Below are positions 16,486 through 24,799 of a stretch of DNA of 64,000 bases, one piece after another. The translations under genes and the position numbers were made by a program. How positions within the stretch are numbered: position 1 is the stretch's first letter; each line of letters opens with the position of its first letter. The DNA lies in contig NZ_FMID01000028.1 of the NCBI RefSeq assembly GCF_900095385.1, positions 21,181-85,180 of the forward strand, given 5' to 3'. The notes beneath the pieces are model-generated. The model had not been told where the DNA came from, ran no database searches, and saw only the letters and a list, made by a program, of their open reading frames with translations. Origin of the DNA: Methanoculleus chikugoensis. Its GTDB lineage: Archaea; Halobacteriota; Methanomicrobia; Methanomicrobiales; Methanoculleaceae.

Positions 16486-19400
16486 TGACAGTAAATTCCC
16501 TTACAGTCTTAAATCGCGAGGTATTCTACAACGATCCTACGACCTACGCCCTACCAAACGACGGCGTGGCGAGGGTAGGGCCGCTTCCGGAGGACAGAGA
16601 GGACAAGCAATGGGCTGTTGCACGTTACGAACTCGAACACTTCGTCTGTGAAGGATCTTACCACGACGGGCTAAAGAGAATCCTTAAATCGTATATCGAG
16701 AACCTCGATCAGGGATCACAACCCGCCGTCTGGGTGAGTGGGTTCTTTGGGTCAGGTAAATCGCACCTCGTTCGCGTGCTCGAGTTTCTGTGGTCAGATC
16801 TCAGTTTTGTCGACGGGGCCACCGCCCGCGGGATCTGCAATCTTCCATCAGACATTGAAGAAGCCTTGAGAGAGTTAACGACAGAGGCTCGTCGGGCTGG
16901 GGGTATCTGGTCTGCGGCCGGGACACTCTCCAGCGGCGATTCAGATGATCCTCGTCTTGCGGTGCTCCAGGTGGTGCTCCGTTCCGCAGGCCTGCCTGAT
17001 ATCCTCGACATCGCACGCGTACATCTCTGGCTCGCGCACGAGGGTATCCTCGACGGCATGCGCGAGAAGTTACGGGCGATCGGGAAAGAGAAGGATATGG
17101 AACTGCCGTTCGTTTCGGAACATTTTGCGCAGGCCCTTCTTGAACTGAAACCAAGGTTCGCCGAGTCCGCCACACAGGCAACCGAGTTTCTCAGCAACCA
17201 GTTCATCACGGACCGCCAGATGACGAACGCCGAACTGATCGGCCTGATGAAGGACATCTTCCTCCTCAAGGGTTCGGCCAGAGGGCAGGTTCCTCTTGTT
17301 CTTCTCGTGCTCGATGAGGTGCAGCAGTACCTGACGATCGGAGAAGGGAGCAAGCAGCTGCTCGCATTTCAGGAGATCATCGAGGCCTGCTGTAAAAGTT
17401 TCGGGGGGAAGTTGCTCGTCGTCGCTACCGGGCAGGAAGCCCTCCAGGCGAACGTCCTGCTCCAGAGGCTTCAGGGGCGCTTTTCGGTCCCGGTTCAACT
17501 GGAGTCGAAGGATGTCGATGTCGTGCTTCACCAGACTGTGCTTCGCAAGAAGGAGTCGATGAAGAAGCCGTTGCAGTCGGTCTTCGACCAGGTGAACGGG
17601 GAGATATCAAGGCATCTCGGCGGGACGAAACTCGCTCACCAGATGGAGGACGACGCCGCCCTCCTCCTCGATTATCCGCTTCTTCCCACCCGAAAGCGGC
17701 TATGGGATAGGATTCTGCACGCTGTTGACACCGGCGGCATGAGTACGCAGCTACGCACGCAGCTGCGTCTGGCATACGAAGGTTCCCGGAGCACTGCGCT
17801 TGAACCCATCGGGAGCGTCATTCCGGCAGACTTCATCTTCAACCAGTTGAGCACCTACCTGATACGGAACGGGCTGCTTGCGGATGAGATCAACGAGATG
17901 ATCCGGAAGGAGGATGACGGGACACCGGACGGGAACCTCAGGTCACGCATCTGTGCACTGATCTACCTCATCCAGTATGTCGACGAGTCGTTCGGGGTTT
18001 ACGCGAACGCACAGACGTTATCCGATCTTCTGGTCACGGATCTCCCTGCAGGGAGCGAGATGCTGCGGAAGAAGGTTCCTGAGCTTCTTCTGGAACTCAA
18101 TGACCGCGGCGTGATCAGCGATGTGGGGAACCGGGTCTACCATATCCAGACCAAGGAGGGAAAGGCCTGGGACTCGGATTATCGGACGAAGCTTGCGCAG
18201 TACAAGGCGGACGATTCGAGAGTCATGTTCAAGCGGGATGAACTGCTCGGCCGCGCGGTTGAAGAAAAGTTGCGTGGGCTCAGCCTGGTCCAGGGGAAGA
18301 GCAAGACCCCGCGCCAGACGGAATTTACTGTCTTCGGGTCGCAGAAACCGGAGATCGGCACGAAAGTTCCAGTCTGGATTCGCCACGGGTGGGAGGTGCC
18401 GGAGTCCCAGGTGAGATCCGAGGCACAGGAGGAGGGGACCGAGAGTCCCCTGCTCATGGTCTTCCTGCCCCGGATGCACCACAATGAGATCCGGAATGAG
18501 ATCGCCGGAATGCTTGCCGCCACCGAGATACTTCAGAGCCGGCCGACACCGACGACGTCGGAAGGGCATCAGGCCAGAACCAATATCGAGGCAAAATGCA
18601 GGAACCACGAAACGAAACTCACGGAGTATATCACATCCATTCTTGCGAACACGAAGTTGTATCCCGGGGGCGGGAGCCCGGTTGACTGCCCGGATCTGGT
18701 CAAAGCAGTCCGCGACGCGGCGCAGAACTCGATCCTCCGGATGTTTCCGCGGTTCAGCGATGCGGATGCCGTCGGCTGGGACCGGGTGATCCCCCGGGTA
18801 AAAGCAGATGCAAAAGCTCCGCTTGAGACGATCGGCTTTGCCCGGGCGACTGAGGAGCATCCGGTCTGCAAAGAGATCCTGCACCGGCTGCACTCGGGTC
18901 CAAAGACCGGCAATGAGATCCGGAACGCGCTCGACGCTCCGCCGTTCGGGTGGCCGAGGGATGCGATAGACGGAGCGCTCATTGCCCTCTGTGCCTCGGA
19001 GCATCTGGTCGCCACACTGCAGCGGAAACCGGTTCCCGCGAAGGAGATCGACCGGAAGAGTCTTGGGAAGATGGAGTTCCGCACGGAGACGGTCGTACTC
19101 GAGACCAACGATAAGATCGCCCTGCGGGGTGTCTGCAGCGTCCTCGCGATCCCGACCGAGGGTGTTGCAGAGGTTGAGTCCGCACGCAGTGTGCTCGATG
19201 CGATACGTGCGCTCGCCGGGAAGACCGGAGGTAAAGCGCCGCTGCCGGAGCCGGAGGTGCCGGAGTATCTCTCTGAACTGCGGACACTCTCCGGGAATCA
19301 GCTCGTTAAAGCGATCGTGGCCCGTCAGTCGGAGATCCGGAGTGACGTCCGGAGATGGCAACAGACGGCCGGACGGATCGAAGAGCGCATGCCTGCGTGG

Positions 19401-19967
19401 ACACAGCTGGCAACCCTGATCGATTATGCGGAGGGGCTCGACGTCCTCGACGAGGTCCGGGAACAGTATGACGCGATACTGGAGCGGCGGAGCCTGCTCA
19501 ACGATCCCGATCCGGTGCCTCCTCTCCTGCAGAAGATCCGGAGCAGGTTGCGCGAAGCCCTGACCGAGGGGGCGAAGCAGGTGAAACATGCGCAGGAAAC
19601 CGTGCTTGACGAGTTGCAGGACGACGCCCTCTGGATGCGGCTCCCAGAGTCTCAGAAGGGGGATCTCCTGAGCAGGCACCAACTTGTCGTCCAGTCCCTC
19701 CCCTCGCTGAAGGACGATGTGGCCATAATCGGGCAGCTCAAGAAGACGCCGCTTGCCTCGTTCGCGCAGACAGCCCGCCTGATCGAAGGGTCTCTGCCTG
19801 AGATCAGGGCGGAGATGGCGAAGCTGCTTGAGCCGAAGACGGTGACGGTGCGGCTCGCATCGGGGGTCGTCGTTAAGACGGAGGAGGATCTCGATGCTTA
19901 CCTGGCCGACCTGAGGCTCCGGGCAATGAGCGAACTGGAGCAGGGCAACCCGGTGGTGTTGAAGTGA
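16485..19967 (+). CDS. brxC: BREX P-loop ATPase BrxC
   Basis: 1160 residues. Walker A is 'GFFGSGKSH' (residues 86-94) and Walker B 'LVLLVLDEVQQYL' (about 271-283). A long helical C-terminal half follows, with the region 'VARQSEIRSDVRRWQQTAGRIEERMPAW' near 945-975. The size fits BrxC/PglY, the large AAA-type ATPase of BREX needed for host methylation and phage exclusion. The gene is uniformly GC-rich like the flanking chromosome. Its stop overlaps the GTG start of pglX by 4 bases (GTGA), so the two are coupled. Confidence 0.93.
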   Translation: MTVNSLTVLNREVFYNDPTTYALPNDGVARVGPLPEDREDKQWAVARYELEHFVCEGSYHDGLKRILKSYIENLDQGSQPAVWVSGFFGSGKSHLVRVLEFLWSDLSFVDGATARGICNLPSDIEEALRELTTEARRAGGIWSAAGTLSSGDSDDPRLAVLQVVLRSAGLPDILDIARVHLWLAHEGILDGMREKLRAIGKEKDMELPFVSEHFAQALLELKPRFAESATQATEFLSNQFITDRQMTNAELIGLMKDIFLLKGSARGQVPLVLLVLDEVQQYLTIGEGSKQLLAFQEIIEACCKSFGGKLLVVATGQEALQANVLLQRLQGRFSVPVQLESKDVDVVLHQTVLRKKESMKKPLQSVFDQVNGEISRHLGGTKLAHQMEDDAALLLDYPLLPTRKRLWDRILHAVDTGGMSTQLRTQLRLAYEGSRSTALEPIGSVIPADFIFNQLSTYLIRNGLLADEINEMIRKEDDGTPDGNLRSRICALIYLIQYVDESFGVYANAQTLSDLLVTDLPAGSEMLRKKVPELLLELNDRGVISDVGNRVYHIQTKEGKAWDSDYRTKLAQYKADDSRVMFKRDELLGRAVEEKLRGLSLVQGKSKTPRQTEFTVFGSQKPEIGTKVPVWIRHGWEVPESQVRSEAQEEGTESPLLMVFLPRMHHNEIRNEIAGMLAATEILQSRPTPTTSEGHQARTNIEAKCRNHETKLTEYITSILANTKLYPGGGSPVDCPDLVKAVRDAAQNSILRMFPRFSDADAVGWDRVIPRVKADAKAPLETIGFARATEEHPVCKEILHRLHSGPKTGNEIRNALDAPPFGWPRDAIDGALIALCASEHLVATLQRKPVPAKEIDRKSLGKMEFRTETVVLETNDKIALRGVCSVLAIPTEGVAEVESARSVLDAIRALAGKTGGKAPLPEPEVPEYLSELRTLSGNQLVKAIVARQSEIRSDVRRWQQTAGRIEERMPAWTQLATLIDYAEGLDVLDEVREQYDAILERRSLLNDPDPVPPLLQKIRSRLREALTEGAKQVKHAQETVLDELQDDALWMRLPESQKGDLLSRHQLVVQSLPSLKDDVAIIGQLKKTPLASFAQTARLIEGSLPEIRAEMAKLLEPKTVTVRLASGVVVKTEEDLDAYLADLRLRAMSELEQGNPVVLK

Positions 19968-22900
19968 CGGTGCTGGAGAAGTCCACCCGGAACCAACTGG
20001 ACAAGGCGGTGCAGGCCGCCCGCCGGGCCGCGACCGCCGGCGCCGACCGAGCCCTGCGGGCGCTCGCCGTGGACCAGGAGAAGAAGCCGGCGCATCTGAC
20101 CCCGGAGCAGAGCGAACTGCGCCGCCGGCTCCGTGTCCGGTGCCGGGGGCTCGGGTCATGGCAGGACCTCGTCCGGGCAGTCGCGTATGAGCAGTGGCAC
20201 CGGATGCTGTTTGCCCGGTTCCTGGCCGAGAACGACCTCCTGATCCACCCGGAGTATCATGCGCCGGTGACGCTTGAGGAGTGTGCCGAGATCGCGCGGG
20301 ACCGCGGGCTCGACCCGTGGGAGGTCGCGGCCGAGTATGCGGCCGGGATGCTGCCGGGCATCTTCCAGCAGGACGATCCCCTCCTGCTCCTGAAGTATGC
20401 CCCGGAGGACCGGGCCGCCCTGCAGGAGATCCTTACGGGGATTCCGGCGGAGACATTCCGCACGCAGGACGCGCTCGGCTGGACCTACCAGTTCTGGCAG
20501 ACGGAGGAGAAGGCGACGGTCAACAAGTCCGGGAAGAAGATCGAGGGAGCAGACATCTGCGCCGTGACGCAGCTCTTCACCGAGCCGTACATGGTGCAGT
20601 TCCTGCTGCAGAACACGCTTGGCGCCTGGTGGCTCGACCGACACCCGGAGAGCCCGCTCCGTGCGGAGTGGGTCTACTATAAGGATCAGGTGCAGCACGA
20701 CTTCTCAGCGTTCCCGGAGAAGGCCGGCGACCTGAAGATCCTCGATCCTGCCTGCGGCAGCGGACATTTCCTCGTCGAAGCGTTCCACATGCTGCTTGCG
20801 ATGCGGCAGGAGGAGGGCGAACCCCTTGAAGCGGCGATCGCGGGCATCGTCCGGGACAACCTGCACGGGCTTGAGATCGATCCCCGCTGCATCCAGATCG
20901 CCGGGTTTGCCGTCGCGATGGAGGCGTGGAAGGCCGGTTTCCCCACCGACGAGTACCTGCCGCTCCCGAACCTCGCCTGCGTCGGCCTCCCCATCCGTGC
21001 GGAGAAGGAGGAGTGGCTGAAGCTTGCCGGCGGGGACGGGCTGCTCGAAGGCGAACTTGAGAAGTACTACGACCTCTTCAAGAACGCCGACAGCCTCGGC
21101 AGCCTGATCCAGATCGAGGAGGGCGGCACGCTCGTCCCCGGCGATGTGCTGACGCAGAAGCTGGAGAGGGCGCTAGCAAAGGAGAAGGCGACCGGCGATC
21201 CGGTGGCGGAGGCGTTCGGGGAGACGGCGAGCGGGGTGTTGAAAGCGGTCCATTACCTAAGAAAGAAGGACTTCCATATTGTGGTGACGAACCCGCCGTT
21301 TTTAGGATATAGAAAACAGATCAAGATATTGCAAGACTATTGTGAACAAAAATATCCCCATTCAAATGCCGATTTAGCAACGTCGTTTTTTGAAAGGTGC
21401 AACTCATTCGTGAGACCCTATGGGCAATATGGGCTTGTAACTCCCCAAAACTGGCTATATTTAACCACATATGAGATATTAAGAACCACTTATCTTCATA
21501 ATCAAATGTTTGGCACGGTTGCTAGACTAGGAGCGAATGCATTTGAAACGATTGGTGGATCTGTTGTTCAAGTAGCATTGATTACATTAGCAAATACGCA
21601 TCCAAAAGAGGAATCTATCTTTCTCTTTTCGGATCTATTAGCAACTAAATCGACGATTGAAAAGTCCACGGAACTAAAAGAAAATTTTAAAGAAATCCAT
21701 CAAAAAGATCAATTGAAAAATCCAGATGCACGAATCGGATTGGATGCAGATTTGAGTTGTTCTAAGACGCTGGATAATTTTTGCTATTCAGCACAGGGCA
21801 TAGGAACAACAGATAACCCTCATTTTGTAATAAAATTTTGGGAGATTGCTGAAATAAATGGAGATTGGGTTTACTTCCAGACTGCAAATAAAACAAATAG
21901 TCTAATTGGCGGATATCATTCTCTATTGAGATGGGGGTCGGAATATTTTGATTACATTAACCTACTCAAATCGCAAAACAGGATTGGGGGGGGATGGCAA
22001 GCCGGGCGTTTAGCATGGGGTCACAAGGGTTATGCAATTAATGTAACCGGTTCAAAATATGTTACGATTTACTCTGGATGTAAATTTGATACCACGATTG
22101 GAGTTGTCATACCCCGTGAAGAGAGATACCTTGCAGCGATTTACCGTTATATTACTTCAACAGAATATATCGATAATTTATTGAAAATCGATCCCACATT
22201 AAGCATAACTGAAGGGACGCTAATTAAGGTCCCCTTCGACCTCTCTTATTGGCAAAAAGTCGCTGATGAGATGGGCCCGCTCCCCGAACCCCACTCCGAC
22301 GACCCCACCCAGTGGCTCTTCAAGGGCAACATCGCCGGCAGCGAACTGCCGCTCCACGTTGCCATCGCCCGGATGCTCGGCTACCGCTGGCCGGAGCAGC
22401 CGGCAGACGATCCCGCCGACGCCTTCGCCGACCAGGACGGTATCGTCTGCATCCCGCCGGTCTGGGGCGAGCGCCCGGCGGTCGAACTGCTCCGGAGCAT
22501 CCTCGCCGCCGCGTACGGGAGCGAGTGGTCGCCGCGGAAGGAAGAAGAACTCCTGCGGCAGGCCGGATACATGAAGAACGGCGGCCTCGAAGGGTTCCTC
22601 CGCGACGAGTTCTTCGCGTCGCACTGCAAGCTCTTCCACCACCGGCCGTTCATCTGGCAGGTCTGGGACGGCACGAAAGACGGGTTCTCGGTGCTGCTCA
22701 ACTACCACAAACTCAACCGGAGGACGCTTGAGAAACTGATCTACACCTACCTCGGCAACAACTGGATCTCGCAGCAGAAGGACGAGGTCCGGCAGGAGAA
22801 ACCCGGCGCCGAGCGGAGGCTTGCCGCCGCCGAAGCGCTCCAGGCGAAGCTCGAGCAGATCCTCGAAGGCGAGCCGCCGTATGACATCTACGTCCGGTGG

Positions 22901-23152
22901 AAACCGCTCCACGAGCAGGCGGTGGGCTGGGAGCCGGATTTGAACGACGGTGTGCGGATGAACATCCGGCCGTTCATGGAGGCCGGCGTCCTGCGGTGGA
23001 AACCGAACGTCAAGTGGGGCAAGGACCGGGGCACCGATCCGGTCCCGAACTGCTCCGGGACGACGGAGCGGTTGAACGACCTGCACTTTACGCTCGCGGA
23101 GAAGCGGAAGGCGAGGGAGAATGCTGGAAGGATTGAGACAGAAAGTCAGTGA
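19964..23152 (+). CDS. pglX: BREX adenine-specific DNA methyltransferase PglX
   Basis: 1062 residues from the GTG at 19964. SAM-binding motif I is 'LDPACGSGHFLVE' (about 258-270). The catalytic N6-adenine motif IV is 'VVTNPPFLGY' (about 440-449). The C-terminal part is the helical domain ending 'NDLHFTLAEKRKARENA'. PglX methylates the BREX site that marks self DNA and is itself the specificity factor. Codons from just after NPPF to about residue 765 are strikingly AT-rich, while both ends are GC-rich, indicating exchange of the target-recognition segment. The last 32 bases overlap the start of the next gene, an atypical arrangement. Confidence 0.93.
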   Translation: MTVLEKSTRNQLDKAVQAARRAATAGADRALRALAVDQEKKPAHLTPEQSELRRRLRVRCRGLGSWQDLVRAVAYEQWHRMLFARFLAENDLLIHPEYHAPVTLEECAEIARDRGLDPWEVAAEYAAGMLPGIFQQDDPLLLLKYAPEDRAALQEILTGIPAETFRTQDALGWTYQFWQTEEKATVNKSGKKIEGADICAVTQLFTEPYMVQFLLQNTLGAWWLDRHPESPLRAEWVYYKDQVQHDFSAFPEKAGDLKILDPACGSGHFLVEAFHMLLAMRQEEGEPLEAAIAGIVRDNLHGLEIDPRCIQIAGFAVAMEAWKAGFPTDEYLPLPNLACVGLPIRAEKEEWLKLAGGDGLLEGELEKYYDLFKNADSLGSLIQIEEGGTLVPGDVLTQKLERALAKEKATGDPVAEAFGETASGVLKAVHYLRKKDFHIVVTNPPFLGYRKQIKILQDYCEQKYPHSNADLATSFFERCNSFVRPYGQYGLVTPQNWLYLTTYEILRTTYLHNQMFGTVARLGANAFETIGGSVVQVALITLANTHPKEESIFLFSDLLATKSTIEKSTELKENFKEIHQKDQLKNPDARIGLDADLSCSKTLDNFCYSAQGIGTTDNPHFVIKFWEIAEINGDWVYFQTANKTNSLIGGYHSLLRWGSEYFDYINLLKSQNRIGGGWQAGRLAWGHKGYAINVTGSKYVTIYSGCKFDTTIGVVIPREERYLAAIYRYITSTEYIDNLLKIDPTLSITEGTLIKVPFDLSYWQKVADEMGPLPEPHSDDPTQWLFKGNIAGSELPLHVAIARMLGYRWPEQPADDPADAFADQDGIVCIPPVWGERPAVELLRSILAAAYGSEWSPRKEEELLRQAGYMKNGGLEGFLRDEFFASHCKLFHHRPFIWQVWDGTKDGFSVLLNYHKLNRRTLEKLIYTYLGNNWISQQKDEVRQEKPGAERRLAAAEALQAKLEQILEGEPPYDIYVRWKPLHEQAVGWEPDLNDGVRMNIRPFMEAGVLRWKPNVKWGKDRGTDPVPNCSGTTERLNDLHFTLAEKRKARENAGRIETESQ
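21295..22255 (+). other. AT-rich patch within pglX (swapped specificity segment)
   Basis: Base use switches abruptly from about 60 percent or more GC to clearly AT-rich immediately after the NPPF codons (sequence TTTTTAGGATATAGAAAAC). It switches back at about 22,255 (AAAGTCGCTGATGAGATGGG). The frame is intact throughout. The segment corresponds to residues about 445-765, the second half of the methyltransferase domain plus the target-recognition domain. Confidence 0.75.
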
Positions 23153-24770
23153 TTGGATAAATGCTGATCCCTATAGGCGTGGGTTTGGTATTTATAGTGC
23201 CCTTTTTATATCGGCATTTGCTGCAGCTTTGTTGATTGTATTAACTTTTCCAGAATTCAGTATCACCGAAGAGAGCGCCCGATCTTTTATTAGCACTTCC
23301 AACCAGATCCAGGCAACAATTCTTGCTATTGTAATTTCTCTCACGCTCCTTGCAGTTGAAATGACTGCATCAAAGTATTCGCCGAGAGTCATTGAAATAT
23401 TCAAGAAAAGTGCGACACTGTGGTTTTTCCTCTTTAGCTACATTCTCTCTATTATAATCGGCTCGATAATTCTCATACAAATCAATGGTTCTAATTCGCC
23501 GATACCTACTACACTCGGAACGCTTTTTGTTCTTGTATTAGGGATGTATCTGTCCTTAATGCTTATTCTCTACGTCTTCAATACCCTAGATCTCCTAAAT
23601 ATGGAGAGAATTGTTGAAAATCTCGTGGATTTGATCGATACAGAGACGATCAGTCCGCAAGTTGATCCGTTCCAATCAGTCTTTGATGTCATTTATGGCG
23701 CAATTAAGATTAATGATTTTACAACCATGAGCACGGGGTTGACCTACGTTGAAAGACGATTTAAACAGCTTATCGCTAATGGTCCGGCGAATTGGCAGGA
23801 CGATTACATTTCGTTCCGGCTCTTTGATGATATCAAACGCTGTGGATTCTTGCTCATCGAAAAGAGGGAAGATAAATATGTGTTTGAGATTATCACTCGT
23901 TTGAAAACAATTAATGAATGGGCTTTCAAAGAGCAGCGGATACTTGTTCTTAATAGATCTTGCTCCGCGATAGAAGATGTTGCAGTTAAAGCGTGCGAAT
24001 ATAATCTGGTTTCTGTTGTTAATCATTCACTCACAACATTAAAAGAAACAGCCAAATCTATTGGAGGCATTGAGGGATTATCTCAAGATGATGGTATTAC
24101 GAAAAAATGGAGGCACACATTATTCTCGTTCGTTGAATCGATAAGCAACATTGGTAAAGCTTCGGTTAGGCATGATCTGGACACTTCGTCACAGAAAGCA
24201 ATTGAAATACTTGATAGCCTTGGAAGGTATGCAATAGAAAAGAACCTTATCTTCGAGGATGATTTTGTCTTTAAAAGAATCGGTGAGATAATACTCGAAT
24301 ATGTAAACCGGGATAAAACTACGTTAGTTAATTCATCGGTTCAGATGTTGCAATTCCTTGGCGAGTATGCCGTCGATCACAATCATAGCAAGGAAGCGCT
24401 TTGGATACTGGATGAATTAAGAAAAATTGGGAAAAACGCAGCGCATCAAAAGAAGGCGCAGGTTATCCAGAGGGTGGCAGGTGCAATTCAATCTATTGCC
24501 ATTTGTGCTACAGCAAAAAAGAGGAGCGATATTGAAGCAAATACTATTGACTTAATTGTGAAGTTTAAATTGATATACCCTGCACTTTTTAAAAGTGGGA
24601 AGGGAGTTCAGTTATTTGATTATAACCCTCCCGATACAATCACAATTCCTAAAGAAGAGTATGATTTAGTATTCCAGTACGAGTCTTACCTAGTGGACGA
24701 ATATCTTCGTCCACCAGACGATTGGGAAGGCGATTATGACGATGATGGAACAATTGTCATCTCGCTCTAA
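23121..24770 (+). CDS. DUF2254-like four-TM membrane protein inside the BREX operon
   Basis: 549 residues. Four predicted membrane segments lie in the first third: about 24-42, 62-80, 99-120 and 130-153. Between the second and third is 'LLAVEMTASKYSPRVIEIF', which resembles the DUF2254 signature (xLQLASSQYSPRxL). The remaining 390 residues are soluble and mostly helical, ending in an acidic tail 'DDWEGDYDDDG'. The gene is AT-rich, unlike pglZ and brxC. It starts 32 bases inside the end of pglX and ends 29 bases before pglZ, in the same direction, so it is translated as part of the operon. It is not a standard BREX type 1 component. It could be an accessory effector acting at the membrane or a passenger; the function is not known. 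Confidence 0.8.
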   Translation: MLEGLRQKVSDWINADPYRRGFGIYSALFISAFAAALLIVLTFPEFSITEESARSFISTSNQIQATILAIVISLTLLAVEMTASKYSPRVIEIFKKSATLWFFLFSYILSIIIGSIILIQINGSNSPIPTTLGTLFVLVLGMYLSLMLILYVFNTLDLLNMERIVENLVDLIDTETISPQVDPFQSVFDVIYGAIKINDFTTMSTGLTYVERRFKQLIANGPANWQDDYISFRLFDDIKRCGFLLIEKREDKYVFEIITRLKTINEWAFKEQRILVLNRSCSAIEDVAVKACEYNLVSVVNHSLTTLKETAKSIGGIEGLSQDDGITKKWRHTLFSFVESISNIGKASVRHDLDTSSQKAIEILDSLGRYAIEKNLIFEDDFVFKRIGEIILEYVNRDKTTLVNSSVQMLQFLGEYAVDHNHSKEALWILDELRKIGKNAAHQKKAQVIQRVAGAIQSIAICATAKKRSDIEANTIDLIVKFKLIYPALFKSGKGVQLFDYNPPDTITIPKEEYDLVFQYESYLVDEYLRPPDDWEGDYDDDGTIVISL

Positions 24771-24799
24771 CTTACATCAGACTACATGAGGAAATCCAG

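Noticed and set aside
18018..20159. Minus-strand 713-codon ORF
   Set aside because: Antisense shadow of brxC and pglX; no family-like sequence.
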